Below, one piece after another: positions 19,273 to 29,499 of a stretch of DNA of 64,000 nt; positions within the stretch are counted from its first letter, which is position 1; each line of letters opens with the position of its first letter. The stretch lies in assembly GCF_004364975.1 (NCBI RefSeq), contig NZ_SOBW01000008.1, positions 1,114,610-1,178,609 on the forward strand. Direction: 5' to 3'. A program made the position numbers and the translations under genes. The notes below the pieces were generated by a model. The model ran no database searches. It was not told the origin of the DNA and worked only from the letters and a program-made list of their open reading frames with translations. This stretch comes from Gelidibacter sediminis. GTDB lineage: Bacteria > Bacteroidota > Bacteroidia > Flavobacteriales > Flavobacteriaceae.

Positions 19273-20955
19273 TTATAAAGAATTTACTAGTCCTGAATGC
19301 ACAGGATAGCTCGCAGAAATGGACGCCGGTAAGGTCCCTTTCGCTACTGCTTCTCCATAAATTATTTCAGCTGACAGTTTTTTTGCAACATCAGAATTTT
19401 CATATGATATCAGAATGCCTTCCACGTGCTCTAAATTGGTCTCATTTAGACTATACTGACTCGCGAAAACTGTAAGAATGGTTTTATGTGCTTTAGCTAT
19501 CGACTCAATCACTTTCTTATCGTCCTCCGAAATAGCATAGGTTAAGCGGCTGTTTTTCCGATGGTACCCTATAATGACTTTATCGTAATTTTTTAGCTCT
19601 TCGAGCAAATTTTTGTTAGAAATTTCAATCACCTCAGTCCTCAATTTTAAGGCCTTTAAAAATGCGTCATGAGGACCTTCACCCAGTTTTACGAAAGCAA
19701 CTTTCTCATCGGTATTTTTATTCATCGGCAGCACTTTATCATCATTTTTTATCAAAGTAATCGCTTGTCTTATTGCTTCCGTATATAGATTCGTATTAAC
19801 CTCACCGTTTAAATCCTTGATAAGGTTTTTTGTTGGTATTGGTTGATAGTTATTCAATCCGGCATCGAATTTGGCGGCAAGGATTTTCTTTACAGAAAAC
19901 GCTAAACGCGCTTCCGTAATTTCTTTATTAGTGTAAGCTTCTACAATTTTAGTGATGGCTTTTGGTGCATCCTCAGAAAAAAGAAGCACGTCATTTCCTG
20001 CTTGAAATGCGGCTAGGTCAATATCGCCTGGTTCTCCATAATCGGCTACACCTTTCATGTTTAATGCATCGGTAAAAATAAGACCTTCGTACCCCAAGTT
20101 TTCTTTCAGTAGTTCCGTCACAATTTTATAGGATAATGACGATGGTAAGCCCGATTGAGGTTCTAAACTTGGTACGTTTAAATGGGCCACCATTACACCA
20201 CCAACACCTTTTTTGAACAACTCTTTATACGGATACAATTCTACCGAATCAATTCTTTGTTCTGAAAAAGCAACTGTTGGCAATGTTTTGTGCGAATCTG
20301 TATCAGTATCGCCATGACCAGGGAAGTGCTTGGCAGAACCAATGACGCCTGTACTTTCCATGCCTTTTGTAAATGCCCACGCCTTTTGGGTAACATTATA
20401 TTTATCCTCGCCGTATGAACGCACACCAATCACAGGGTTTTTAGAATTTGTATTGATATCCACTACAGGTGCAAAATTGATATGAATGCCCATACGGTTA
20501 CAATCTTTACCAATTTGCTGACCAATCTTTTCAATAATCTTGGTATTGGTTATCGCACCCAAGGTCATATTGTATGGATACCTTGCTGTACTATCCAATC
20601 GCATATTCAATCCCCATTCGCCATCGACCCCTATAAGCATTGGAACTTTAGATAAGGCTTGATAAGTATTGGTTAGTTTTGCTTGTCGCATTGGTCCTCC
20701 TTGAAAAAATATCAACCCCCCAATTTGATAGTCATTGATGAGTTTTTGAATAGAATCAGTATGGGAATCCACTCGATTGGAATAAGCGCTCACCATAAAC
20801 AACTGCCCTACTTTTTCTTGAAGTGACATTTGGTTGTATACACTGTCCACCCATTGCTTTCTATGATCCACTTCTACAGGACGTTTACTGGACGTTTTAG
20901 CACAAGAAGCCAACACAAGCATGGCAACAATGACTATTCGTAAAATCTTTTTCAT
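19273..20955 (-). CDS. nagZ: Glycoside hydrolase family 3 N-acetylglucosaminidase (NagZ-like), lipoprotein
   Basis: This 560-residue protein has a lipobox (MLVLASC). The NagZ hallmark KHFPGHGDTDTDSHKTLP, which contains the His-Asp pair used as acid/base in this family, is present. The nucleophile Asp lies in IFTDALNMKGV. Residues of about 40-350 form the TIM barrel; the rest is a C-terminal alpha/beta domain as in two-domain Gram-positive NagZ. It removes GlcNAc from peptidoglycan fragments, complementing NamZ. The ATG overlaps the murQ stop by 4 bp (ATGA), so the two are translationally coupled. Confidence 0.9.
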   Translation of the reverse strand: MKKILRIVIVAMLVLASCAKTSSKRPVEVDHRKQWVDSVYNQMSLQEKVGQLFMVSAYSNRVDSHTDSIQKLINDYQIGGLIFFQGGPMRQAKLTNTYQALSKVPMLIGVDGEWGLNMRLDSTARYPYNMTLGAITNTKIIEKIGQQIGKDCNRMGIHINFAPVVDINTNSKNPVIGVRSYGEDKYNVTQKAWAFTKGMESTGVIGSAKHFPGHGDTDTDSHKTLPTVAFSEQRIDSVELYPYKELFKKGVGGVMVAHLNVPSLEPQSGLPSSLSYKIVTELLKENLGYEGLIFTDALNMKGVADYGEPGDIDLAAFQAGNDVLLFSEDAPKAITKIVEAYTNKEITEARLAFSVKKILAAKFDAGLNNYQPIPTKNLIKDLNGEVNTNLYTEAIRQAITLIKNDDKVLPMNKNTDEKVAFVKLGEGPHDAFLKALKLRTEVIEISNKNLLEELKNYDKVIIGYHRKNSRLTYAISEDDKKVIESIAKAHKTILTVFASQYSLNETNLEHVEGILISYENSDVAKKLSAEIIYGEAVAKGTLPASISASYPVHSGLVNSL

Positions 20956-21773
20956 TTCTTATTCAATTTATAGGTATCAACTGCTTTACGGACGCTTTTA
21001 TGTTCAGCTAACAGCGATTTTGCCGTAGTTTCATCCACATGCGCTTCATTCATAATCATTTGAACGCCTCTAGTGACTAACTTTTTGTTAGACAATTGCA
21101 TGTCGACCATCTTATTGCCTCTCACCCTTCCTAGCTTGATCATGACCGTTGTAGAAATCATGTTTAAGGCTAATTTTTGGGCTGTTCCTGCTTTCATTCG
21201 CGTACTTCCTGTAACAAATTCTGGACCTACAACCAATTCGATAGGAAAATCTACTGCTTGCGATAACGGCGAATTGGCATTACAGGTGATACACCCAGTA
21301 ATGATACCTTGTTCTCTTGCTGCTTTTACACCACCAATCACATAAGGCGTGGTACCGGAAGCCGCAATCCCGACTAGGGCATCTTTTGAAGTAATGTTGT
21401 GTTTTTTGAGATCTTCCCATGCCAGTTCAGCATTATCTTCAGCATTTTCAACAGCTTTTCTTAGCGCGCCATCACCTCCAGCAATTATACCTACTACCAT
21501 AGTATCTGGCACACCATATGTTGGCGGGCATTCGGAAGCATCCAGCACGCCCAAACGCCCACTAGTGCCTGCGCCAATATAAAATAAGCGTCCCCCATCT
21601 TTCATTTTAGAATATATGGCATCTACCAAGCTTTCAATTTGAGGAATGGCTTTTTCTAAGGCAATAGGCACCGTTTTATCCTCAGTATTCATATTGGAGA
21701 GCAACTCAAATGTGTTCATTTTCTCAAGGTCATTATAATCTGACGCTTGTTCGGTTGTTAATTTACCTTCCAT
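20952..21773 (-). CDS. murQ: N-acetylmuramic acid 6-phosphate etherase MurQ
   Basis: This 273-residue protein has both MurQ signatures: the SIS-domain segment YIGAGTSGRLGVLDASE followed by CPPTYG, and GPEFVTGSTRMKAGTAQKL. The enzyme cleaves the lactyl ether of MurNAc-6-P, giving GlcNAc-6-P and D-lactate in the cytoplasm. Length is normal for the family. It lies between the symporter gene (23 bp upstream) and the NagZ-like gene. The substrate must arise by phosphorylation, but no MurNAc kinase gene is present in this locus. Confidence 0.95.
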   Translation of the reverse strand: MEGKLTTEQASDYNDLEKMNTFELLSNMNTEDKTVPIALEKAIPQIESLVDAIYSKMKDGGRLFYIGAGTSGRLGVLDASECPPTYGVPDTMVVGIIAGGDGALRKAVENAEDNAELAWEDLKKHNITSKDALVGIAASGTTPYVIGGVKAAREQGIITGCITCNANSPLSQAVDFPIELVVGPEFVTGSTRMKAGTAQKLALNMISTTVMIKLGRVRGNKMVDMQLSNKKLVTRGVQMIMNEAHVDETTAKSLLAEHKSVRKAVDTYKLNKK

Positions 21774-21796
21774 AGGGTTTATTATTTTATTTGCTA

Positions 21797-23269
21797 TTAT
21801 GATGAAGTTTCAAATTGATGTGGCTTTTTCTTTACGAGAATCAAGCACACGATTGTTAAAAAGGCATTGACGAAAATATTCATGAATCCAAAATCAAAGT
21901 TATACCAATTTATAAAGAAGTAATTTAAAAAATAAGTTACTAGAGGCATGGCAATACATATATACGGTACCGCCGCATCATATACTTTTATTTTTGTGAA
22001 AATGCCCAATAAATACAAGCCTAATAATGGTCCATAAGTGTATCCGGCCACCTTAAAAATAGTTGATATCACATCGCCTTTACTTTCTGAAAAGGCCATG
22101 ATTATTAGAAAAAGAAACGCTGAAAACCCAAACAATGTGCGATTTTTAAGTTGTAGTTTTTTCTTAGCATTCTTCGATTTTATGTTTAGGAAATCATGTG
22201 TAAACGATGTGGTGAGTGCGGTAAGCGCAGAATCGGCGCTAGAGAAAGAGGCCGCTGTTATACCTAAAATAAAACTAACCCCTGCAAATATTCCAAAATG
22301 ATTTAAGGACAGCATTGGAAACAAATTATCGGTATTGATAAATTTCCCGTTTTCAATATCTAATTGTAGGCCGAATTTCTCAGCATATAAATACAACATC
22401 ACACCTAATCCTAAAAATAGAAATTGGGTAACCGCCAAAAAGATGCTGAAGGTCAGAATATTTTTCTGAGCCTCACCTTTAGATTTACAGGTTAAGGTCT
22501 TTTGCATCATATTCTGGTCTAACCCAACCATTGCCACGGCAATTAAAACACCGGAGATAAACTGTTTATAGAAGTTATTTCCTGAATTGAAATCCCAATC
22601 AAACACTTTAAAATACTCATGATTGGTAACTGATGTGATTGTTTCTGACACACTCATATCTAATGAACTGTTTACGACGTAAATAGATATACCTACCGCT
22701 GAAAGCAGGAAAAATGTTTGCAAAGTGTCCGTCCATACTATAGTTTTAATCCCAGATTTATTGGTATATAACCAAATCAGGACTAAAATAAGGATGACCG
22801 TAACATAAAACGGAATGTTGAAGGCATCAAAAACGGCATATTGTAAAATTTTTGCTGCCAGCATCAATCGTAGTGCGGCACCAAAAGACTGTGAAATAAG
22901 AAAAAACATAGAACCCGTTTTATAGGTCTTCATCCCAAAACGTGTTTCTAAATAACTATAAATTGAAACTAATTTTAAATCGTAATAGATTGGCACCAAC
23001 ACATAGGTTATAAAAACATAGCCTACTACATTCCCGAAGACAAACTGTAAATAATAAAAATAGTTATTGCCCACCATACCAGGAATAGACACGAAGGTGA
23101 CCCCTGATAAAACGGCACCTATCATCCCGAAGGCAACAATTTGCCAAGGCGATTTTCGATCTCCCGTATAATAAGAATCCTCACTTGTGTTCTTTGAAAC
23201 AATGTGAGAGATCAGCATTAGGACTCCAAAATAGCCGGCAATTATCAATAGAATTATAGTTGCACTCAT
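21797..23269 (-). CDS. Sodium:solute symporter (SSS family), probable MurNAc/amino-sugar importer
   Basis: This 490-residue protein has about 13 transmembrane helices. It shows the SSS-family pattern near the start (YYTGDRKSPWQIVAFGMIGAVLSG) and a central GLDQNMMQKTLTCKS segment typical of sugar members. Its position directly before murQ suggests uptake of free MurNAc or anhydro-MurNAc released by NamZ/NagZ. This substrate is inferred from context only. No phosphotransferase features are present, so the imported sugar would need a separate kinase. Confidence 0.88.
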   Translation of the reverse strand: MSATIILLIIAGYFGVLMLISHIVSKNTSEDSYYTGDRKSPWQIVAFGMIGAVLSGVTFVSIPGMVGNNYFYYLQFVFGNVVGYVFITYVLVPIYYDLKLVSIYSYLETRFGMKTYKTGSMFFLISQSFGAALRLMLAAKILQYAVFDAFNIPFYVTVILILVLIWLYTNKSGIKTIVWTDTLQTFFLLSAVGISIYVVNSSLDMSVSETITSVTNHEYFKVFDWDFNSGNNFYKQFISGVLIAVAMVGLDQNMMQKTLTCKSKGEAQKNILTFSIFLAVTQFLFLGLGVMLYLYAEKFGLQLDIENGKFINTDNLFPMLSLNHFGIFAGVSFILGITAASFSSADSALTALTTSFTHDFLNIKSKNAKKKLQLKNRTLFGFSAFLFLIIMAFSESKGDVISTIFKVAGYTYGPLLGLYLLGIFTKIKVYDAAVPYICIAMPLVTYFLNYFFINWYNFDFGFMNIFVNAFLTIVCLILVKKKPHQFETSS

Positions 23270-23438
23270 GTGTATGTGTCGTTTTTATTTTAATGGTTAA
23301 TTTGGTTGTGATATATTTTAAATCTCTAAAAATACTTTAATAAATTTTAAACGGTGTAAGCAGTTCTGTTTTATCATTCATTAAATATTAGAATTGCCAA
23401 GGGCAAATTTAACAAGTATGACAAGATGCAAAAGAAAA

Positions 23439-23480
23439 AGGTGAAGGTCTAAATTGTTTGAAATTTAAAGTCCTTCACCT
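23439..23480 (-). terminator. Terminator/attenuator between susD and the symporter gene
   Basis: The stem AGGTGAAGG / CCTTCACCT contains a second inner stem TAAATT / AATTTA. On the leftward strand it is followed by CTTTTTCTTTT. It lies 35 bp after the susD stop, so the catabolic genes downstream are probably expressed by read-through or from their own promoter. Confidence 0.75.
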
Positions 23481-23514
23481 CAGCTTTTAAATAAAATTGA
23501 AGAAACACTTCATA

Positions 23515-25002
23515 CTAATTTTTATCCCACCACATTCTTGTTAATAGACCGTCGCCACCTTGCTGCTCTATGGCAATTGCAAGCATTTCTGGATTATTTA
23601 ATTTTTCAGAACCCGGGTAAGGTAATCTTCTTGGTATTTGACCTTCAGTGAGCAGATCTGCAACATTTGCAGGCACTAATTCAGGATATCCAGATCGTTT
23701 CCAGTTAGAAAAGGATTCCAATCCGTTACCAAAGGTTGCAACCCAATATTGTTCGTTGATCATCTTTAAAGCTTCAGAAGGCTTAAAAGGATTGTCTGCT
23801 AAATAGGCGTCGATTTGAGTTGTAGTAATTATGGCACTATCTCCATATAGCGATAAGTATTGCATTGCCGCAGTAACTCCGGCTTTGTAATGCGCTTCAA
23901 CATCGGCACCTGCTAAACCCCATCGCACAGCAGCTTCGGCCAACATAAACTCAACCTCAGCGTAAGTTTGAAAAAATAACGGTGCATCGTATACCACATT
24001 TCCAGAACCTCCAAAAATATGAATGTTTGGTTTTGAATTGGCATTCCCTCTAGTAGCATCATTAATGTCCTGGCCTGATTGCAATGCAAAGTCCGTATTA
24101 CCATCTACAGTTGAAAATAACACTGAAACTCTAGGGTCATTTTTAACTTTCATATAATCCATTAATGTCTTTGATATCTTCACTTGGGTTGGCGCCCTAG
24201 ATGTAAAACTTTTAGTTAGCGGATTGACATTAGGTCCGCCATCACTGGCTGAGTTTTCATATTTTGTATATGCAATATCGGCATTACTTGTCATTACGCC
24301 TCCTTCAATAGCCTTAGTAGCCCAAGATTTGGCAGCAGCATCATCAACTTTTACCATCCTCATAGCTAAACGCAACATTAATGAATTAGCGAATTTTTTC
24401 CATTTTTGAGTGTCGCCTGCAAATAACAAATCGGCAGATCCATAAGAACTAGGAGTTCCTTCCCCAAGGATGGTTGCAGAACTTTCTAAAGTCTCTAACA
24501 TATTCATATATATATCACTTTGCCTGTCGTACTTTGGAAATCGAATGCCTTCTAAAAAGCCTTTGCCTGCTTCGCTATAAGGAATATCACCGTAAGCATC
24601 TGTAAGTCTACTAAAGATTAAAACTTTTTGAACTCTAACAATGGCCAAGTCAGTTTGAGCTGTTGGACTGGTGCTTGTTTTCAGTTGTTCTTCTAAATCT
24701 ACCACATTCTTAACCGTATTAGAAAATTGCTCTTCAAATAACTGGTGGGTGTTTCCTTCTTTATACAAAAATGAGGCATAAGAAGTGTTGTTAAGATGCT
24801 GCACATTCTGCATCAAATGGATCACATTGTAAAATAAGGTTGCTACATAACTACTCCCACCCGTATACAATTGGATGAATGTTAACTTTGTGGAAGGATC
24901 AAGTTGCGTTGGTTTGGTAGGATTCACGTTGAGTTCCTCAAAGCCTTCATCACATGAACTAAACATCATAACTATTGCTAGTAAAATCAGTATTTTTTTC
25001 AT
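23515..25002 (-). CDS. SusD/RagB-like outer membrane lipoprotein
   Basis: This 495-residue protein has a lipobox (IVMMFSSC) followed by DEGFEELNVNPTKP, a start typical of the SusD-like_2 branch. Helical TPR-like segments and the ADLLFAGDTQKWKKFANSL motif are present. SusD proteins cap the SusC barrel at the cell surface and bind substrate. It follows SusC with an 11-bp gap. The ligand is probably a peptidoglycan-derived glycan, given the neighbours. Confidence 0.92.
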   Translation of the reverse strand: MKKILILLAIVMMFSSCDEGFEELNVNPTKPTQLDPSTKLTFIQLYTGGSSYVATLFYNVIHLMQNVQHLNNTSYASFLYKEGNTHQLFEEQFSNTVKNVVDLEEQLKTSTSPTAQTDLAIVRVQKVLIFSRLTDAYGDIPYSEAGKGFLEGIRFPKYDRQSDIYMNMLETLESSATILGEGTPSSYGSADLLFAGDTQKWKKFANSLMLRLAMRMVKVDDAAAKSWATKAIEGGVMTSNADIAYTKYENSASDGGPNVNPLTKSFTSRAPTQVKISKTLMDYMKVKNDPRVSVLFSTVDGNTDFALQSGQDINDATRGNANSKPNIHIFGGSGNVVYDAPLFFQTYAEVEFMLAEAAVRWGLAGADVEAHYKAGVTAAMQYLSLYGDSAIITTTQIDAYLADNPFKPSEALKMINEQYWVATFGNGLESFSNWKRSGYPELVPANVADLLTEGQIPRRLPYPGSEKLNNPEMLAIAIEQQGGDGLLTRMWWDKN

Positions 25003-25013
25003 TTGTCTATTTT

Positions 25014-28000
25014 TTAAAATTTCATGTTTACAGAAAACCCATAGCTTTTGGTTGATGGGATTCCAAATCTTTCAATACCTTGAGAATTCAAGTTGTTAAG
25101 CGCTGCTTCTGGATCGATATTATCTATATCTCTTTTGATAAAAAACAAATTTCTACCAATTACAGATATCCTTAAGTCATTTATAAAAAGATCTTTTAGC
25201 ACATCACCTGGCAGATTATAAGATAAACTCAATTCGCGGAATTTGACAAAGTCTGTGCTATAGACAACCTCTTCAGAAATCCCTCTACTCTCTTCTAAGA
25301 TAACACCATAGTAAGTTCTTAAATTTTCAGGAGCAACCGTCATAGTAAACGGGTTGCCCGTGGCATTATCTATGCCAGAAACTTCCAATCCATTTTCACG
25401 ACCTTCCAAAGTCTTTTTATGCAATCCACGTAACATCAATTCTCTATTAGTACCTGAGTGCACACTGCCGCCGTATTTAGCATCAATTAAGAAACCTAAA
25501 GACAGACTTTTATATCTAAACGCGTTATAGAACCCTACAGTATACGGTGCTACACCTTGACCTAATATTTTGTTTTCGCCTTGGATTGGTTTTGGTATAC
25601 TCCCCGTAATATCATACAAGATATTTCCTGAAGCATCTCTTTTGTAGGACGAACCATAAATGACTCCATAGTGTTCTCCAACAATATGGGAGATAATAGC
25701 TGTACGTGAACGTGTTTGACTTCCGTCAACATTAATGGGTGTGTTCTCATCATCAGTTTGAAGAATTTCACTATCATTATAACCTAAGTTGATTGAAGTG
25801 TTCCAGGAAAAATCTTCAGTTCTGATCGGGGCCCCGCCAATTAACAATTCAATACCTTTATTTTCTAGTGCTCCGATATTTAAGATTGACGATGTAAATC
25901 CTGAAGACTGTGATGCCGCTGCCCTTACAATATCGTTAGTAGTTTTATTGCGATAAAAAGCAACATCTATATTCATTCGGTTTTTAAAGAATCGCCCTTC
26001 TAAACCAAATTCGATTTCGTCCTTTTGAAATGGGATCAAATTAGGATTAGGGATTGAATTCCCATTTAATTGTCCGAAAGATTGGCCCTGAAAGCTTCCC
26101 GTTACTGCATAGTCTAAATTCAAGGCATAAGCATTTTGCGCACCACCAGCTACTTGAGCATAACTTGTTCTTAACTTTAAATAATCTATAGATTTAGGCA
26201 TGTCAAAAGCTTCACTAAGCAGCAAACTACCACTTAAAGACCAATAGAAATCATTATTTGGTGTCTCTTTACCTGGATAAGACAAGGTGGAAAACCAATC
26301 ATTTCTACCTGTAAATGTTATGTAAAGGTATTTGTTATAATCTACTTCAAAAGACCCATAAATCGAATTTGTTTTTGTTTTGTAGTAATCATTTTTGGGC
26401 TCAGGCAAGGTAGTGTTATTCAAATCTTCCAAACCTTGTACAATGAAGCCTCTACCAATAGCACTTAACTGCTCAAAGGAAGATGAACGTGAATTGGCTC
26501 CTATTATGGAACTGGTTCCTATAGTATTCGTAAGCTCTTTATTGATACCCAACATAATATCAGCATCTACTGAAGTATAAGTTGATTTAGCTTGACTCAA
26601 TTCACCACCCGGGCGGTAAGTGGTACCGAAAGGGGTTACGGCTTTTCTTGCAAAATCGTAAGTATCGATACCGGCACGACCTGTAGCATAAAGCCAATCT
26701 GTAATATCATAACGTAAAGTGGTAGATGCAGTTAGTCTATTTTTCTTGTCGTCGTTATTAAAATTATTGACAGCCCAATATGGATTTGAAATAAAATTAC
26801 TCGGTTGGAACCTAAGTTCAGTACCTTCCTCATTAGAACCAGGTCTCAAGTCATTTATATCCAAACTGCTCGGTAAAACATATGCAACTGTATTTGCGTT
26901 TCCTGGTGTATCTCCAATATTGATACGGTTATGTACTTTTTCAATAATATACTTGGCATTAACCGTAGAGGTCAACTTGGGATTGATATTTGCAGAAGCA
27001 TTTAAAGAAAGGGACTTTCTATTTAAAGTAGAGCCTGGAAATATATCGTTGTTATCTAAATTGGACATTGAAAAGCGGTAGCTGTAATCATCACCTCCTT
27101 TGGACAATGCCAAAGTATTAATTGCTGTGGTCCCTGTTTGGTAGAACTTATCCAAGTTATTACCTGTATAGGCATAAGGTCTTTTAACACCGTCCCAGTT
27201 GTAAACCATAGATCCATCCATAATTGCACCCCATGATTGCAGCGTGCTAACAAATGCATCATCTACAGCATTTTCCATATTTGCAATCTCTATCGGGTTG
27301 TTATTTACATCATATTCATAACCAGGTTTTAATCTATTATCCCCTTGTCCGTATGTGGTTTGAAGGTCTAGCAGATCTGTGTTAACGCGATCAAATGTAT
27401 ATGAAGTAGAATATTCAATACCCAAAGTTTTTTTACCTTTTCCAGATTTAGTTGTTATCATAATGACCCCATTGGACGCTAAAGAACCATACAAAGCCGC
27501 AGCCGAACTTCCTTTTAATACTGAAATTGATTCAATATCATCGGGATTCAATGATGAAATATCATCACCCCCATCTCCAGTACCGTCATTGGTAGGACCT
27601 ACCACTGAACTTTTTGTATTATTAATAACTGGAATTCCGTCTACCACATAAAGTGGTTGATTATTACCAGTTAATGAACTGGCTCCACGAATAACTATTC
27701 TACTAGAACCCGAGGCACCAGAACTGGTTGTAGACACATTAACACCGGCAACTCTCCCTTGCAAAGAGTTTACCGCACTTGTTGTTTTAACCTGAGAAAT
27801 ATCTTCACCATCTACAGTGGTGAGAGAATACCCTAATGCTTTTGATTCACGCTTAATTCCTAAAGCGGTAACTACAACTTCATCTAAACTTGTTGCATCC
27901 TCTTCCATCTTCACATTCAACACTTGATTGTTACTTGACAGTGTTAATGTAACCGTTTTATACCCTACAAAGCTAAATACAAGCTTTTGACCTTGTAAAT

Positions 28001-28205
28001 CACTCGCACTGTTAATGGTATATTTCCCATCAAAATCTGTTACACTCCCGTTTGAGGTTCCTTCCACTATCACATTTACACCCATTAAAGGCATACCGCT
28101 ACTAACTTCCGTTACCGCACCAGATACTGACGAAGTTTGTGCAAATGACATTTGCCCAATGAACATGCACAACATGACAACTACTTGACCACAATAATTT
28201 TTCAT
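25014..28205 (-). CDS. SusC/RagA-type TonB-dependent transporter
   Basis: This 1063-residue protein has a signal peptide (ending QMSFAQ), a carboxypeptidase-like domain (SGAVTEVSSGMPLMGVNVIV), the TonB-box-like DEVVVTALGIKRESKALGYS, a plug (LQGRVAGVNVSTTSSGASGSS) and a barrel ending GFSVNMKF. All are typical of SusC proteins. With SusD it would import oligosaccharides across the outer membrane. It heads the susCD pair, 138 bp after the NagX-like gene. Copies of GCATAATT lie in its upstream region. Confidence 0.95.
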   Translation of the reverse strand: MKNYCGQVVVMLCMFIGQMSFAQTSSVSGAVTEVSSGMPLMGVNVIVEGTSNGSVTDFDGKYTINSASDLQGQKLVFSFVGYKTVTLTLSSNNQVLNVKMEEDATSLDEVVVTALGIKRESKALGYSLTTVDGEDISQVKTTSAVNSLQGRVAGVNVSTTSSGASGSSRIVIRGASSLTGNNQPLYVVDGIPVINNTKSSVVGPTNDGTGDGGDDISSLNPDDIESISVLKGSSAAALYGSLASNGVIMITTKSGKGKKTLGIEYSTSYTFDRVNTDLLDLQTTYGQGDNRLKPGYEYDVNNNPIEIANMENAVDDAFVSTLQSWGAIMDGSMVYNWDGVKRPYAYTGNNLDKFYQTGTTAINTLALSKGGDDYSYRFSMSNLDNNDIFPGSTLNRKSLSLNASANINPKLTSTVNAKYIIEKVHNRINIGDTPGNANTVAYVLPSSLDINDLRPGSNEEGTELRFQPSNFISNPYWAVNNFNNDDKKNRLTASTTLRYDITDWLYATGRAGIDTYDFARKAVTPFGTTYRPGGELSQAKSTYTSVDADIMLGINKELTNTIGTSSIIGANSRSSSFEQLSAIGRGFIVQGLEDLNNTTLPEPKNDYYKTKTNSIYGSFEVDYNKYLYITFTGRNDWFSTLSYPGKETPNNDFYWSLSGSLLLSEAFDMPKSIDYLKLRTSYAQVAGGAQNAYALNLDYAVTGSFQGQSFGQLNGNSIPNPNLIPFQKDEIEFGLEGRFFKNRMNIDVAFYRNKTTNDIVRAAASQSSGFTSSILNIGALENKGIELLIGGAPIRTEDFSWNTSINLGYNDSEILQTDDENTPINVDGSQTRSRTAIISHIVGEHYGVIYGSSYKRDASGNILYDITGSIPKPIQGENKILGQGVAPYTVGFYNAFRYKSLSLGFLIDAKYGGSVHSGTNRELMLRGLHKKTLEGRENGLEVSGIDNATGNPFTMTVAPENLRTYYGVILEESRGISEEVVYSTDFVKFRELSLSYNLPGDVLKDLFINDLRISVIGRNLFFIKRDIDNIDPEAALNNLNSQGIERFGIPSTKSYGFSVNMKF

Positions 28206-28258
28206 ACAGTTAATATTTAGTTAATTTTCATTAAATATAGTAAAAAATAAGAATTACA

Positions 28259-28283
28259 CGCATTAATTATGCACAATTATGCG
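28259..28283 (-). promoter_or_regulatory. Repeated GCATAATT elements upstream of susC
   Basis: On the minus strand this reads as two direct GCATAATT copies, 10 bp apart, with flanking GCG palindromic ends. A further ATTATGCAT copy lies at 29564-29574 just before the divergent DeoR gene. A dyad GCAC-taata-GTGC lies at 28320-28332. These are possible binding sites for the DeoR regulator. Confidence 0.35.
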
Positions 28284-28343
28284 TTTTTAAACCAAAAATC
28301 TCGAAATGTTTTATTAACAGCACTAATAGTGCATTCTCTCTTT

Positions 28344-29453
28344 CTAAATTTTTATAAAGATTTTATTTCTATATAGAAGATAGCATATCGCCCAAAAGAC
28401 GATGATATGACTTATGGCGAACAGTAAAGAGCCATTCATATTACCAAAAGTTGGCGCAAATACATTAGAGAATAGGTAGCGATATAAGGAGATAGTATCT
28501 GTTTGTCCTGACACTGGAAGCTTAATGATATAACTGATAGTTTTAGCATAAACTCCTGAAAATACAAAGATAAATAGCGGATTTGAACCAAAATGAACAA
28601 ATGGTCTGGACCAAGAACTTGTTTTTTTATAGTCGATTATAAAAATTAATACAACCAAAACCAATGTGGCCAAACCTGCAGTATACAAAACATAGGAACT
28701 GGTCCATAATGGTTTATTTATAGGTAATACCAATCCCCAGGCGCCACCAAGAATGGTCATAAGGGCCCCGTAAACTGACAGTGTCTTCATTTTTAAGATT
28801 AAAGATTTTGTATTGTGTATCATATCACCTATAAGATATCCGATAATTACCGTTCCAACTGCCGGAATGGAAGATAAAAGACCTTCAGGATCAAATGGAA
28901 TACCGAAGCCTTTATAAATATGCTGATCTCCAAACACATACAAGTCCAATGTTCTGACAACGTTGTCCTCTAAGGCATACGGATCTAACCCACCGCCATA
29001 ATATAGAAGTGCCCAATACCCAAAGAGTATTATCGCCAAGATCATCCAAAGCTTCCGTTTAGTAAAATTGACACATAGCAAGGCCCCTGCACCATAAGCT
29101 AAAGCAATTCGTTGTAATACTCCCATGATTCGGACATTCTCAAAATTGAAATAAGGATATAGGTTAAGAAGCAGACCAATCAGGAAGATACCAAATGTTC
29201 GTTTCAGAATTTTAGAAATTGCTGCTTTAGAAGCTGCTTTCTCATACTTTTTAAATGAAAAATAAAGTGACACCCCCACAATAAATAGAAAAAACGGAAA
29301 AACCAAATCGGTTGGTGTACTCCCATGCCAAACCGCATGCCTCAATGGCGAATAGATAAAACTCCAGCTCCCTGGAGTATTTACCAATATCATCAAAGAA
29401 ATAGTCATTCCCCGCAAAACATCCAATGAAATAATTCTCTGAGAAGTGCTCAT
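28344..29453 (-). CDS. NagX-like membrane acyltransferase (DUF5009/HGSNAT type)
   Basis: This 369-residue membrane protein has about ten helices. It starts with RIISLDVLRGMTISLMILVN and has WHGSTPTDLVFPFFLFIVG, the signature of the COG4299 family related to heparan-alpha-glucosaminide N-acetyltransferase. The family is common in Bacteroidota amino-sugar loci and may acetylate hexosamines at the inner membrane. It is the first gene of the leftward operon and is divergent from the DeoR gene. A -7-like element lies about 40 bp upstream. Confidence 0.85.
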   Translation of the reverse strand: MSTSQRIISLDVLRGMTISLMILVNTPGSWSFIYSPLRHAVWHGSTPTDLVFPFFLFIVGVSLYFSFKKYEKAASKAAISKILKRTFGIFLIGLLLNLYPYFNFENVRIMGVLQRIALAYGAGALLCVNFTKRKLWMILAIILFGYWALLYYGGGLDPYALEDNVVRTLDLYVFGDQHIYKGFGIPFDPEGLLSSIPAVGTVIIGYLIGDMIHNTKSLILKMKTLSVYGALMTILGGAWGLVLPINKPLWTSSYVLYTAGLATLVLVVLIFIIDYKKTSSWSRPFVHFGSNPLFIFVFSGVYAKTISYIIKLPVSGQTDTISLYRYLFSNVFAPTFGNMNGSLLFAISHIIVFWAICYLLYRNKIFIKI

Positions 29454-29491
29454 AATTTCTTAGTTTTAACAAAATTTTATAAAAGTATCCT

Positions 29492-29499
29492 CAAATGTA
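29492..29499 (-). promoter_or_regulatory. Candidate -7 element for the acyltransferase gene (TACATTTG)
   Basis: Read leftward, this matches TAnnTTTG 38 bp before the ATG at 29453. The -33 part is not clear. Confidence 0.35.
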
